A stretch of 64,000 nucleotides of DNA from JBGSUZ01 sp964404895 (GCA_964404895.1 CAYOLV010000002.1:434001-498000); one strand, 5' to 3'. Positions 40,944 through 50,764 are shown, counted from the first letter of the stretch. Numbers and translations are program-made. Notes: generated from the letters alone by a model not told the origin.

Positions 40944-42584
40944 TTACAACACGTTAAATCTAACACAGTTTCGACCTTCATTCTTGGCACAATATAACTG
41001 TTCGTCAGCTAAAATATACATTTGCTGCATAGAGCCCATTCTAGAAACATCACCATAGACGCAACCAATGCTAATTGTTACACATCGTTTTTCACCTTGC
41101 CACTCATAGGACATTTTTATATTCTCAACTGACTTGCGAATGAGTTCTGCCAGTTCTTGAGCTTCTTGTAAGCTTAGATCTTTTACACCACAAACAAACT
41201 CCTCGCCACCATATCTGCCTAAAACACCCTTATGATCATCCATGACTTGCTTGAGTCGAGCCGCTATTTTTTGGAGACATTTATCACCTTCAATATGGCC
41301 GTGTGTATCGTTGTAATGTTTAAAGTGATCTATATCTAACATCATCAAAACCATCTTGCAGTTTTTTTCATTTGAATCGAAAAGATGCTGTAAATATTGT
41401 TTCACGCCGCGTCTACTTGAAATTTGGGTCAACTCGTCCAAAAGTATTTCCTTATTTAGATTCACATTAGCTTCTTCTAGTCTTTTGAGCAATTCCGACT
41501 GCATTTCAATTTCTCGTTCTAATTGGTGGTTGAGCATTTTCATTTCTTCAATTTCTTGACCTTCCAAGGTTTTGTTAATTTCAATTTTTATGATGGCCAA
41601 TCGTTGCGAAACAATTGTAGTTTCAACAGCTTGCTCCATATGATGATAACGTTTGTAATAGTTTAGAGCCAAATCAAAGCTGCATTTTCTTTCGTAATAG
41701 TCTGTCAACAGCTTATAGATTTGGCTCAGTTTTTTAACGGCATGTAAGGCTTCACCGTATTCTTCTCCTTGGTTTAAATAACTTACAAAGAGCTTTTCAT
41801 TGCCAAATTTCAGCTCATATTCAGCTAAGTTTATAAGGACCTCAACAGCAAAATACTTATTGCCCATTTTTTCTAAACGCTCTAAGGCATTGTCATAACA
41901 GATCTTTGCTTGTGTATACTCCTCTCGGATAAAATGAATGCGCCCTAGCTTTGTCTCAACTTCAGATAGAGCCGTTCCATTTTTTTGATTAATTAATAAG
42001 TCAAAACTTCTCCTAAAATAATCATATGCCGTGTCATAGGTTTCTCTTTTTAAGTAGATGTCTCCCAAATTTTCCAATATAACAGGAATGTTTCCAACCA
42101 GTCCACAGGATTCACTGATTTCTAAGGCGTGTTCATAGGCTGAAATGGCTTCCTCATAGTCTCCACTTTCCCTATAGACTTCACCTATATTGTTATAAAC
42201 ACGACTAACCAACATTTGGTCGTCGACCTTATTCGCATAATGAAGGGCTTTTAGAAAATACTCAGTCGCCCGTTCATAATTAGCGTAGTAAAAATAGACC
42301 ACTCCAAATAAGTTGAGGGTCATACTTAAGCCAGCTTCGTAATTAACTTTTTCATAAATGCGGTAAGCATCTGTCACATAGTTATAACAACCGTTTAGAT
42401 CAGTCATGGATCTGCAAGCAAGGGCCATAGCAAATAAAGCAGCTGCTTCTTCCATTTCTAATTGATATTTTTGTGCCTTTTGAAGTGCTTCCTCTGCCAT
42501 TTTAAAAGCTCTTTGGGGTTCTGTAAAAGCAACTTTTTTAGATGCTTCAATAGATTCTGATAAATCCTTGATTATGCTCTCCAT
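40944..42584 (-). CDS. TPR-repeat diguanylate cyclase (GGDEF)
   Basis: 546 residues from ATG 42584 (AGGTGG 7 nt upstream; a TTG at 42587 is the alternative). Residues about 15-320 are tetratricopeptide repeats (for example RVYNNIGEVYRESGDYEEAI, ILENLGDIYLKRETYDTAYD), followed by a coiled coil (about 330-380) and a GGDEF domain with MLDIDHFKHYNDTHGHIEGD and the active site GRYGGEEF. It should make c-di-GMP in response to partner proteins bound by the TPR solenoid. No signal peptide or TM segment. Second GGDEF protein in the window. Confidence 0.92.
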   Translation of the reverse strand: MESIIKDLSESIEASKKVAFTEPQRAFKMAEEALQKAQKYQLEMEEAAALFAMALACRSMTDLNGCYNYVTDAYRIYEKVNYEAGLSMTLNLFGVVYFYYANYERATEYFLKALHYANKVDDQMLVSRVYNNIGEVYRESGDYEEAISAYEHALEISESCGLVGNIPVILENLGDIYLKRETYDTAYDYFRRSFDLLINQKNGTALSEVETKLGRIHFIREEYTQAKICYDNALERLEKMGNKYFAVEVLINLAEYELKFGNEKLFVSYLNQGEEYGEALHAVKKLSQIYKLLTDYYERKCSFDLALNYYKRYHHMEQAVETTIVSQRLAIIKIEINKTLEGQEIEEMKMLNHQLEREIEMQSELLKRLEEANVNLNKEILLDELTQISSRRGVKQYLQHLFDSNEKNCKMVLMMLDIDHFKHYNDTHGHIEGDKCLQKIAARLKQVMDDHKGVLGRYGGEEFVCGVKDLSLQEAQELAELIRKSVENIKMSYEWQGEKRCVTISIGCVYGDVSRMGSMQQMYILADEQLYCAKNEGRNCVRFNVL

Positions 42585-42664
42585 CAACTCACCACCTGTT
42601 TACCATTATACCCCAAACCGCGTTACAATATCTATTGCTTTATGAACCCATTGACCCTGATTTC

Positions 42665-43270
42665 TTATACAAAAAGCTGATATGCAATTCGTAGACCAAA
42701 GTAAATAATGACAACACCACAAACACGATTTACGTTTGTCAAAACTTTTGCTGTCATTAAATGTCTGAAACGGTTGACCAGCAAAGCTAAACTCATAAAC
42801 CATGCCATAGAAGCAAGCGCTACACCTGAAATGAACCAATAGCCTTCTAGTGCACTCATGCTGGCTTTAAAACCACCTACTAACATAGTGCCATCAATAA
42901 TAGCCTGAGGGTTAAACCATGTCACTGTAAAACACATGGCTACAGTGGCTAATAATGAGGTTTGTAAGTTTGACTCAGCAACCCCTTCAGATTTGCTCTT
43001 AAGTAACGTATACCCAATATAACAAACTGCAACACTGCCAATCCCCATGACAATCTGTTTTAAAAATTCAAATTTCATTAATAGAAGTCCAACGCCAAAA
43101 AAACAAGCTAAGGCAAGGCTAATATCAAAAAAGATTGTTATCAATGCGACTTGTACTGACTTTGCTTTTGTAAACTTTGCTGCGGAATTAATGACATAAG
43201 CATTCTGCATTCCAATAGGTGCTACGTAAGCTAATCCAACCAAAAAACCTTGTAATAAAATTTGCGCCAT
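42665..43270 (-). CDS. LysE/ArgO-family amino acid exporter
   Basis: 201 residues with six hydrophobic helices. The LysE signature is seen in the first helix (GLAYVAPIGMQNAYVINSA) and the middle (VTWFNPQAIIDGTMLVGG). The family exports basic amino acids, and the PIGMQN / FNPQA motifs are those of ArgO/LysE proper. ATG at 43270 after AGGAG. It lies 134 bp downstream of a MocR-type regulator on the same strand, with a 15-bp palindrome in between, so it may be under that regulator's control. Confidence 0.9.
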   Translation of the reverse strand: MAQILLQGFLVGLAYVAPIGMQNAYVINSAAKFTKAKSVQVALITIFFDISLALACFFGVGLLLMKFEFLKQIVMGIGSVAVCYIGYTLLKSKSEGVAESNLQTSLLATVAMCFTVTWFNPQAIIDGTMLVGGFKASMSALEGYWFISGVALASMAWFMSLALLVNRFRHLMTAKVLTNVNRVCGVVIIYFGLRIAYQLFV

Positions 43271-43298
43271 AATCTTAACATCTCCTATCCACTTATTA

Positions 43299-43313
43299 AA
43301 CTCAATTTGAGTT
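43299..43313. promoter_or_regulatory. Perfect palindrome upstream of the LysE-type gene
   Basis: AACTCAATTTGAGTT, 15 bp, about 30 bp before the start codon. Candidate operator; the cognate regulator (possibly the neighbouring MocR protein) is not known. Confidence 0.45.
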
Positions 43314-43403
43314 GATACTCACATATTAGCAAGTCTAGATATGAGATAACAGAACCAAACCGCTATGAATTACCCAACCATAATTTGAGAAACATGGGTC
43401 GCT

Positions 43404-44837
43404 TTAGTTTTCATATAAACTTTCAATAATTTTCGCTAACACTGGCAACTTTTCTACAAGTGCCTCTTCTTTGGCATAAGCATAGGAAATTCTTAAATAG
43501 CCATTGTGGTCGTAATCGTATATATCCCCTGGGTTAATAAGAATTTTATGCTCCAGCGCTTTTTTAAACAGTGCATCAATAGAGATTTCTTTTTTGAGTT
43601 TAAGCCATATATAGAAGCTGCCACTAGGTTTTTCCCAGTCGGCGATTTCTCTATAGTGCAAGTCCAACTGCTCCATGACCAAGTCTCTTCTTCGACGAAG
43701 AGCTGTTCTGAGCTGATCTAAATACTGATCATAAAATCCCGTCTTTAGCCATTCTGTCACGATTGCTTGAGAAATAGAGCTGGCGCCATAATCCAGTTGC
43801 ATTTTAATGTCCCCAAGTCGATCAATAACCGGTTCAGGACCAATTACCCAACCAATTCTCAAACCCGCCGCAAGTGTTTTAGATACAGTCCCTAAGTAGA
43901 TTACATTGCCATGTAGATCCATAGATTTCAAAGGTTTTGGGGGCATTTCATCCAACCAAAGTTCTCTATAGGCATCATCTTCAATAATTGGCAAGTGGTA
44001 CTTGGTACAAAAGTCTAATAATTCACTGCGTCTGTCTTGGTTCATGACAGCGCCCGTTGGGTTATGAAAAGTTGGGATGGTATACAAGAAGTTTTCTGCT
44101 GTCTGACTATCTGAAAGCCGCTTTAACAAAGCATTTAGGACTATACCTTCTTTGTCCATTTCAACGCCCTCTAAGGTGATGCCTACTGACTGAAAGGTAT
44201 TCAACGATTTCACGTAAGATGGGGTCTCCGTAAAAAGTTTTGCTTCTTTTGACATAAGCCCGATACTAATGAGTTGCAGTCCTTGAAGAGAGCCAGATAC
44301 AATGAGAATACTTTCAGGTGAAGCCACAATTCCAAACTTGGAGACGTACTTACTAATAGCCTCTCTTAAAGGATAAGAACCTTTCGCGCATTCATAACCC
44401 ATTTGGTTGGTTTTTTCACTTATAGATGTTAATATTTTAGCCATTTTGCCTTTAGGGTATAAGTCTGGAGATAGTTCTCCCGTGCCTAATCTAGTATAAG
44501 ATTTGTCAAACTCCAATGTGTTAATTGTTTGAATCATTGGTTGGTTTGATTTATGAAAACCTGAAGCAATGGATTCGCCCCAATGTCTTGGTTGTTCGCT
44601 GGCTATCAACGACCAGCCGTGATTGACCACTAGGGTTCCCAGTCTACCGTTGGTTTCAATCAAACCGTCATACCGCAATTGATCCATAACTTCGACAATG
44701 GTGCTCCGATTGACCCCGTACAAACTTGCCAATTCTCTTTGAGTCGGCATGACAAACCCAACAGACCATTGCCCAGTTTTTATTTTCAGTTTAATATCGG
44801 ATAGAATTCTCTGAGTTTTTCCTTTGACAGCTGACAT
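43404..44837 (-). CDS. MocR/PdxR-type regulator: GntR helix-turn-helix fused to an aminotransferase domain
   Basis: 477 residues. The first 75 form a GntR winged helix (GFVMPTQRELASLYGVNRST, VEVMDQLRYDGLIET), and about 110-470 a fold-type I aminotransferase-like domain (IVSGSLQGLQLISIG; PIIEDDAYREL; GTVSKTLAAGLRIGWVIG with the PLP-binding Lys). Such proteins sense pyridoxal phosphate or amino-containing ligands (PdxR, GabR, TauR relatives). The LysE exporter gene follows downstream, so lysine, arginine or another amine is a reasonable effector. ATG at 44837 after AAGGAG. Confidence 0.92.
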   Translation of the reverse strand: MSAVKGKTQRILSDIKLKIKTGQWSVGFVMPTQRELASLYGVNRSTIVEVMDQLRYDGLIETNGRLGTLVVNHGWSLIASEQPRHWGESIASGFHKSNQPMIQTINTLEFDKSYTRLGTGELSPDLYPKGKMAKILTSISEKTNQMGYECAKGSYPLREAISKYVSKFGIVASPESILIVSGSLQGLQLISIGLMSKEAKLFTETPSYVKSLNTFQSVGITLEGVEMDKEGIVLNALLKRLSDSQTAENFLYTIPTFHNPTGAVMNQDRRSELLDFCTKYHLPIIEDDAYRELWLDEMPPKPLKSMDLHGNVIYLGTVSKTLAAGLRIGWVIGPEPVIDRLGDIKMQLDYGASSISQAIVTEWLKTGFYDQYLDQLRTALRRRRDLVMEQLDLHYREIADWEKPSGSFYIWLKLKKEISIDALFKKALEHKILINPGDIYDYDHNGYLRISYAYAKEEALVEKLPVLAKIIESLYEN

Positions 44838-44899
44838 GAGTAAACTCCTTATGGCTCATTTTATAAATGAGGAGCGTGAGACGTCGTGCCTCTTCCTTC

Positions 44900-44925
44900 C
44901 TCTCAAATTTGCTTCCCAAATAAGG
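44900..44925 (-). repeat. Terminator-associated palindromic repeat, copy 3 (diverged)
   Basis: On the minus strand TTACC-TTATTTGGGAAGCAAAT-TTGAGAGGA: the inner GCAAAT arm is intact, the other arm is altered (ATTTGG). It follows the T-run of the PmbA gene terminator, as copies 1 and 2 follow theirs. Confidence 0.55.
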
Positions 44926-44958
44926 TAAAAAAGCCCTGCCTCAAAGAGAAGCAGGGTC
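44926..44958 (-). terminator. Terminator of the opp-tldD-pmbA cluster
   Basis: GCCCTGC (44933-44939) and GCAGGGT (44951-44957) pair around an 11-nt loop; T-run on the minus strand (complement of 44926-44932). Confidence 0.85.
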
Positions 44959-44980
44959 TTTCTTCATTATATTCTTTTGT

Positions 44981-46396
44981 TTACTCACCAGCAACCGACA
45001 ATTCCTTTAACAAGAGAGAAGGCGAGCCCACATGGGTGCCGTAAGGGAGCCCAAATTTCAAGTCGTTAGCGATACTTTCTACCTCTTGAAGCATTTCATA
45101 AAAATTGCCCGAAATCGTAATGCCACTTATCGCATCTGTTACGACGCCACCATGAACCCAAAAGCCACTTGCTTGAAGAGAAAAATCTCCTGAAATGGGG
45201 TTTATGCCTGCAAATGCACCTTGAATATCTGTAATCATAATGCCATTGTTCATTTGTACTTGCAAGTCATTCAAACGTTCTGAACCATTTTCGATTCTTA
45301 AATTTGTAGCAAAGACTTCTACGCTGCTTTTATGCTGCATTCTAAATCCATTGCCAGTAGATTTTGTTCCAAAGGCTTCTGCAGTCTTGCCATTGTGAAG
45401 GAAAGTTTTAAGGACGCCATTTTCAACCAATACATTTGACTGTGTTAAAGTCCCTTCATCGTCAAAAAAGGTGGTTCTGCCGCCTCCACGCATGTGAGGG
45501 TCATCTACTATAGTCACTTTGCTATTAGCAATCTTCCGACCAATTTGTTCCCCTAAACGGGACATTTGATATAAAACTTTGTCACCGTAAAAAACTGGGA
45601 TAAAACCTTCCAGCAAACCCGCCGCTACAGTATTTTTAAGAATCACTGGATATTTCCCAGACTTCACACTTTTTGCGCCAATGCTGTTGGCTGCAAGTTT
45701 CCCTGCTTCCTTTCCCATTTTTTCAGCCGACAAGAACTTCAAATCACTGCCCGTTTCGTGGGCCGTTGCAGTTCTCACTTCTCCAGAAAATTCTGCCACA
45801 GCTGAAACCACGGCCATGCTTCCCTGTTGAGTTTCAGATAGAGATAAACCGTCTGCTCGCCTTAAATGCCTGCGAAGTTGAAACTCCTCATACTGACAAT
45901 AATCGGTTTTGGTGACTTTAGGATCTGACTCTTTCGCATGCTTTTCTAACGCCAAAGCAAAATCAATCTTTTCTTGAATAGACACTTCCACTACATTGAA
46001 GTGTTGAGAAAAATCTGCTGTTTCCTTTGGCTTTTTTGTTTCGTGATCACACCATTTAGCCTCGTTACCTAGAGCCGCACTTTCTATAAGCGCTGAGATA
46101 ATCCCCTCTGCCTGATCTTCAGAAATCTGCTCCGAATAGGTCATGCCCAATTTTTCATTGTGAAGACCTCGAATAGCGGCTACCAGTTCCTCTGAAACGG
46201 TAAAGCCGTCTAGCGATCCTTGATTGACGGTCAAAGACAGACTGCTTTTTTCTTCCAGACAGACTTCTAGGTGGCTTACGCCTTTTGCCTCGGCATAGGT
46301 AAATAATTTATTGAGGAACGCTTCTTGCTTTGCTGCTTTTGTTACAGCTTGCTTCGCTTCATCAGAAAGGACTTGCATTGCTTCATTTTTCAGCAT
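44981..46396 (-). CDS. pmbA: TldE/PmbA-like metalloprotease partner protein
   Basis: 471 residues starting at ATG 46396, one base past the stop of the TldD gene (TGAAATG) and with AGGTGAG upstream; a longer TTG frame to 46420 is less likely. The family pattern is clear: GSLDGFTVSEELVAAIRG, RRADGLSLSETQQGSMA, the middle LLEGFIPVFYGDKVLY in place of TldD's HExxxH motif, and the C-terminal GAFAGINPISGDFSLQASGF. PmbA/TldE lacks metal ligands and acts only in a heterodimer with TldD, together degrading unfolded peptides and processing some modified peptides. Here it is last in the opp-tldD-pmbA run. Confidence 0.9.
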   Translation of the reverse strand: MLKNEAMQVLSDEAKQAVTKAAKQEAFLNKLFTYAEAKGVSHLEVCLEEKSSLSLTVNQGSLDGFTVSEELVAAIRGLHNEKLGMTYSEQISEDQAEGIISALIESAALGNEAKWCDHETKKPKETADFSQHFNVVEVSIQEKIDFALALEKHAKESDPKVTKTDYCQYEEFQLRRHLRRADGLSLSETQQGSMAVVSAVAEFSGEVRTATAHETGSDLKFLSAEKMGKEAGKLAANSIGAKSVKSGKYPVILKNTVAAGLLEGFIPVFYGDKVLYQMSRLGEQIGRKIANSKVTIVDDPHMRGGGRTTFFDDEGTLTQSNVLVENGVLKTFLHNGKTAEAFGTKSTGNGFRMQHKSSVEVFATNLRIENGSERLNDLQVQMNNGIMITDIQGAFAGINPISGDFSLQASGFWVHGGVVTDAISGITISGNFYEMLQEVESIANDLKFGLPYGTHVGSPSLLLKELSVAGE

Positions 46397-46397
46397 T

Positions 46398-47798
46398 TCA
46401 CTCACCTGCCCTTCCGCCAACTGTAATGGACTGGATTCTCAGAGTTGGCTGACCCATGCTGACAAATATTGCGCCGCTTCCTGCATAGCAATAGCCTTGC
46501 TCTAGTTTCAGATTATCAGCTACCATATCCACCGACTTAAGGATTTCTGCCCCGTTGCCGATCAAAGTCGCCCCTCTTACAGGGCGGTCAATTTTACCAT
46601 TTTTGACCCAGTAGCCTTCTATGACTGAGAAGTTAAAATCTCCTGTTGTGGGGTTGACTGAACCAGCTCCTAGGGTTTTGGCAAAAAGACCCTCATCTGT
46701 ATTTCCAAATATGGAAGCCACTGAGCTGGTGCCATTATCAATATAGGTATTGCTCATTCGAGACGTAGGTGCAAATCTATAGGATTGTCTTCTGGATGAG
46801 CCATTGGCTTTTTGATCCATTCTTCTGGCACTGAAAGCATCCACTAAATAATTTTTGAGTTCCCCATTTTGGATTAAGACATTTTTTTGCGTCGGGTGCC
46901 CTTCATCGTCTATACTGCTTGAGCCCCAAGCGTTGACAATAGAACCGTCGTCTACAAGGGTCAATACTTCTGAACCGATTTTCTCGCCAACTTTACCTGC
47001 AAACACAGAATTGCCTTTGGAAACTGCCGAAGCTTCCAAACTGTGACCGCAAGCCTCGTGGAACATCAGTCCCCCAAAGCCATTGTCTACAATAACGGGA
47101 AATTTTCCCGCTGGACAATAGGGTGCCATGGCCATAGTTTTTGCCATTTCTGCCGCCTTTACTGCGGATTCATTGAGGTCAATTCGGTTGTAAAATTCAA
47201 AACCTTCTAAAGCACCTGGTCCAGAATACCCACTTTCTACGTGACCTTGGTATTCCGCCATGGCTCTGAACAAGACCCGTGTTCTTACCCGTCTGTCACT
47301 TGCTAATAAGCCATTTGAATTGGCAATTTGGATGTGTTGATCTTGATCCAAATACTTCGCGTCGGTTTGAGTAATAATTGAATCAAAGGCCATTGCGGCT
47401 CTGTGGGCAGATCTAAGCATTTCTGCCTTTTCTTTCATGCTCACACCTGAAGGGATAATGTCAAAGGGATGTATAACTATTTTTGAAGTGTCCATCAGTT
47501 GTAAGGGGGTTCTAATAACTTTTGAGCCATCGTCCTGCTTAAGAGAAACCGACAATTTCCATGCCAGTTTCTTCAATGTTTCAGGGTCGCTGCTGTTGGA
47601 AAATCCATAATAACTGTTATTGCCTTTAAGGAGTCGAATACCTACACCGTAGTCTACGCCAGATACACTGGACATAACCTCACTGCCTCTTGTACTTAAC
47701 TCTGTGCAATTGTTATGTTCTGCATATATTTCCGCAAAGTCACCGCCCGTCTTTAAGGCGATGTCTATGATCTCTTGTATAAGTGTCTCATTCAGCAT
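46398..47798 (-). CDS. tldD: TldD metalloprotease
   Basis: 466 residues containing the TldD active-site helix FHEACGHSLEA (His247, Glu248, His252) and the C-terminal GAGSVNPTTGDFNFSVIEGYWVKNG region. With PmbA/TldE it forms a peptidase with an internal chamber that cuts small flexible peptides, including microcin/RiPP precursors in some bacteria. ATG at 47798 after GAGGG. It begins 15 bp after oppF and overlaps pmbA translationally, so imported oligopeptides are a plausible substrate. No signal peptide. Confidence 0.94.
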   Translation of the reverse strand: MLNETLIQEIIDIALKTGGDFAEIYAEHNNCTELSTRGSEVMSSVSGVDYGVGIRLLKGNNSYYGFSNSSDPETLKKLAWKLSVSLKQDDGSKVIRTPLQLMDTSKIVIHPFDIIPSGVSMKEKAEMLRSAHRAAMAFDSIITQTDAKYLDQDQHIQIANSNGLLASDRRVRTRVLFRAMAEYQGHVESGYSGPGALEGFEFYNRIDLNESAVKAAEMAKTMAMAPYCPAGKFPVIVDNGFGGLMFHEACGHSLEASAVSKGNSVFAGKVGEKIGSEVLTLVDDGSIVNAWGSSSIDDEGHPTQKNVLIQNGELKNYLVDAFSARRMDQKANGSSRRQSYRFAPTSRMSNTYIDNGTSSVASIFGNTDEGLFAKTLGAGSVNPTTGDFNFSVIEGYWVKNGKIDRPVRGATLIGNGAEILKSVDMVADNLKLEQGYCYAGSGAIFVSMGQPTLRIQSITVGGRAGE

Positions 47799-47813
47799 TT
47801 TAATCCCTCACAA

Positions 47814-48800
47814 TCAAGCTTGGCAGTACTTATGACAAGCAACATAACGGTCAGGCGCAACTTCAATCCACTTCGGGCGGTCTTTGTGGCATATTTCCAT
47901 TGCTTCGTTGCATCGCTTCACGAACTTGCATCCGTCAGGGGGGTTGATCGGACTTGGAACTTCGCCAGTGAGTTTAATCCGTTCATGCTGATCCTCTTCT
48001 TTCATGGACGGTACTGGGATGGAAGAGATTAAAGCTTTTGTATACGGATGAAGGGGATTCTTATACAAATCCGCTGTATTGCCCATTTCTATCATAGAAC
48101 CTAAATACATAACCCCAATACGATCGGAGATATGCTTGACCATGGATAAATCATGGGAAATAAATAAGTAGGTCAATCCCATGTCCTGTTGGAGTTTGAT
48201 CATTAAGTTGACAATCTGTGCCTGAATGGAAACATCCAGTGCTGAAATCGGCTCGTCGCATACAATGAACTGGGGCTCTACAGCAAGGGCTCTTGCAATA
48301 CCAATCCTTTGACGCTGACCTCCTGAAAGCTCATGGGCAAATCGAGCGGAATGTTCTGGGTTAAGCCCTACTTGTTTGAGTAATTTGGTAACCCGATCAT
48401 TTCTCTTTTGTTCTGGCTCTTTAATATGAACATCCATCCCCTCCCGAATGATATTGCCGATGGTCATTCGAGGATCGAGGGAGGCGTAGGGGTCTTGGAA
48501 AATAATTTGTGCATTCTTTTTAAAGGCGAGGGTTTCTCTCTGATTCATTGTATGGACATTCGAATCATTGTAAAGCACTTCACCTTCGGTGGCTTTGTAG
48601 AGCCCGAGGATGGTTCTGCCGCAGGTCGTTTTGCCGCAACCTGACTCGCCGACCAATCCAAGGGTTTCCCCTTTGTATATTTTAAAACTAACATCATCTA
48701 CCGCCTTCAAGGTTTTATCTTTGATAGGAAAGTATTTTTTCAAACCTTTTACTTCGATTAATACTTCTGGGTCGCTGACTTTTTTTTCTGCATTAACCAT
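47814..48800 (-). CDS. oppF: Oligopeptide ABC transporter ATP-binding protein OppF
   Basis: 328 residues: Walker A GESGCGKTT, Q-loop IIFQDPYASLDPRM, signature LSGGQRQRIGIARAL, Walker B FIVCDEPISALD, His in FISHDLSMV. The C-terminal extension has four cysteines (CKFVKRCNEAMEIC, VACHKYC) of the Opp/Dpp ATPase iron-sulfur or oligopeptide-ABC C-terminal domain. ATG at 48800 overlaps the oppD end by 8 bp and has AGGAGG upstream. Works with OppD as a heterodimeric ATPase pair for peptide uptake. Confidence 0.93.
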   Translation of the reverse strand: MVNAEKKVSDPEVLIEVKGLKKYFPIKDKTLKAVDDVSFKIYKGETLGLVGESGCGKTTCGRTILGLYKATEGEVLYNDSNVHTMNQRETLAFKKNAQIIFQDPYASLDPRMTIGNIIREGMDVHIKEPEQKRNDRVTKLLKQVGLNPEHSARFAHELSGGQRQRIGIARALAVEPQFIVCDEPISALDVSIQAQIVNLMIKLQQDMGLTYLFISHDLSMVKHISDRIGVMYLGSMIEMGNTADLYKNPLHPYTKALISSIPVPSMKEEDQHERIKLTGEVPSPINPPDGCKFVKRCNEAMEICHKDRPKWIEVAPDRYVACHKYCQA

Positions 48801-49818
48801 GACATTGACCTCCTGATTTTAACGGATTTTCGACTTGGGGTGCCTCAGGATGGTTCAGCCAACAAAATACCCGATGGTTCTCAGTCAAAATAGTCTCTTC
48901 TGGAGCTTTCGTCTTACAAATAGGCATACAGTAACGGCAACGAGAAGCAAACGGACAACCGCGTATTTCCAAAAGAAGGTCTGGTGGGGTTCCCTTTAAG
49001 GCGTAAAGTTCTCCTTTTGGTTTGATTTCATCGCTTGGAATAGAACGCATTAGAGCCCAAGTATAAGGATGTCTGCAATTTTCAAAAATTTCTCTCGTGG
49101 TACCTGTTTCAATAATTTGACCCCCATACATGACTTGAATGCGGTCTGCAAAGTCTGCAACTACACCTAAGTCATGGGTGACTAAAATAATGGCTGTTTT
49201 TTTGACTTTTTTGAGTTCCCTTAACAAGTCGATAATTTGAGCCTGTATGGTAACGTCTAAGGCAGTGGTAGGTTCATCGGCTATTAAGACTTTAGGGTCA
49301 CAAGCAAGGGCCATGGCGATCATGACACGCTGTCTCATACCTCCTGAAAGTTGGTGAGGATAGCTTTTGATCCGCTCCTTAGCGTTGGGGATATGGACGG
49401 CTTCTAAGTGCTGTACACATTCTTCTAAGGCTTGTTTTCTGCTCATTTTTTTATGAATTTGAAGGCTCTCTGCCAATTGATCCCCAATGGTCATGGTAGG
49501 GTTCAGGGAAGTCATAGGGTCTTGGAAAATCATGCTGATGGCTCTGCCCCTAATCTGATTAAGGCGTTTGTTGTTCATCTGCAGAAGGTCTTCCCCTTCA
49601 AAAAGAATTTTGGAACCTACTTTAACTTCGGATGTATGTTTGTTCAACATTCTAAGAATTGCTTTTGCCGTAACGGTCTTACCGCAGCCTGACTCCCCTA
49701 CAAAAGCTAGAGTCTCTCCTTCTTTTAAATAGAAATTTGTGCCTCTGACGGCTTTGACTTCGCCTGCGTAGGTGTGAAAGGACACGTTAAGCCCCTCTAC
49801 TTCTAATAAATGTGCCAA
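48793..49818 (-). CDS. oppD: Oligopeptide ABC transporter ATP-binding protein OppD
   Basis: 341 residues from a TTG at 49818, 8 nt after AGGAGG; the GTG at 49827 overlaps the Shine-Dalgarno sequence. Motifs: Walker A GESGCGKTV, Q-loop MIFQDPMTSLNPTM, signature LSGGMRQRVMIAMAL, Walker B VLIADEPTTALD, His in LVTHDLGVV. C-terminal cysteines (CPFASRCRYCMPIC) form the Opp/Dpp C-terminal domain. Overlaps oppF by 8 bp and follows oppC closely. Confidence 0.93.
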   Translation of the reverse strand: MAHLLEVEGLNVSFHTYAGEVKAVRGTNFYLKEGETLAFVGESGCGKTVTAKAILRMLNKHTSEVKVGSKILFEGEDLLQMNNKRLNQIRGRAISMIFQDPMTSLNPTMTIGDQLAESLQIHKKMSRKQALEECVQHLEAVHIPNAKERIKSYPHQLSGGMRQRVMIAMALACDPKVLIADEPTTALDVTIQAQIIDLLRELKKVKKTAIILVTHDLGVVADFADRIQVMYGGQIIETGTTREIFENCRHPYTWALMRSIPSDEIKPKGELYALKGTPPDLLLEIRGCPFASRCRYCMPICKTKAPEETILTENHRVFCWLNHPEAPQVENPLKSGGQCHG

Positions 49819-49830
49819 ATGTGTCACCTC

Positions 49831-50751
49831 CTATTGTCTGAGTTTTGGATCTAGGGCATCTCTTAGTCCGTCGCCAAGCAAGGTGAAGGAAAGCATGGTA
49901 AGGGCGATCATGAGAGATGGGAAGAATAATTGATAAGGATAAAATACCAAGTTTTGTTGTGCTGCCGAAGCCAAGGCGCCCCAGCTGGTGTCTGGCGACT
50001 GTATGCCTAAGCCCACGTAGCTGAGAAAAGCTTCTGCAAAAATATAGCCGGGAATATCAAAGGTAATCGCTACAATGATGATGCCCACTGTATTGGGAAT
50101 CAAATGTTTTCTAATGATGTTCCAAGGCGATACCCCTAGAGCTTTTGCGGCTGTCACATATTCTTGGGAGCTGATTTGAAGCATTTGTCCTCTCACAAGT
50201 CTGGCAATACCGCACCAACCCGTTAAGCACATGGCTAGTAAAAGTGTTCCCAGACCTTTGCTGTCAAGGATTAAAGAAATGAGAATGACTACCAATAAAT
50301 AAGGAACGCTCATTAATATTTCAATAATCCGCATCATGATGTTGTCTACGCGACCGCCAAAGAAGGCCGAAATGCCGCCATAGATACAGCCTACAAAGGA
50401 AGACACAAAGGCAGCTGTCAAACCAATAACGATAGAGACTCTGCCCGCTTTCCAGATACGTGAGAAAACGTCTCTTCCTAGTTCGTCCGTTCCGAACCAA
50501 TGGGTGCTGTCTGGATTTTGATTAATGACTGACGAGTCCATGCTTTCGTATGAAAACCCATTCAAATACTGTCCAATAATGGTCAATATACCAATAATAA
50601 TCAATACACCAATGGCGATCATTGCGATTTTATTTTGTTTCAGTCTGCGCCATGCATCTTGCCAGTAGGTCATTTGGGGTCTGGCGATTTTTTCATTGTC
50701 TTCATGGTCACAGCCAATGATGTTAAAAGGATTCATTTCCATAACGCTCAT
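49831..50751 (-). CDS. oppC: Oligopeptide ABC transporter permease OppC
   Basis: 306 residues from ATG 50751 (AGGAGG 6 nt upstream; a longer frame would overlap oppB and lacks a site). About six TM helices, an N-terminal cytoplasmic stretch (MTYWQDAWRRLKQNKIAMIAI), HWFGTDELGRDVFSRIWKAG, and the EAA-like loop EYVTAAKALGVSPWNIIRKH that touches the ATPases. Matches OppC/DppC. Second permease of the Opp importer. Confidence 0.92.
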   Translation of the reverse strand: MSVMEMNPFNIIGCDHEDNEKIARPQMTYWQDAWRRLKQNKIAMIAIGVLIIIGILTIIGQYLNGFSYESMDSSVINQNPDSTHWFGTDELGRDVFSRIWKAGRVSIVIGLTAAFVSSFVGCIYGGISAFFGGRVDNIMMRIIEILMSVPYLLVVILISLILDSKGLGTLLLAMCLTGWCGIARLVRGQMLQISSQEYVTAAKALGVSPWNIIRKHLIPNTVGIIIVAITFDIPGYIFAEAFLSYVGLGIQSPDTSWGALASAAQQNLVFYPYQLFFPSLMIALTMLSFTLLGDGLRDALDPKLRQ

Positions 50752-50764
50752 AGTTGGCCTCCTG

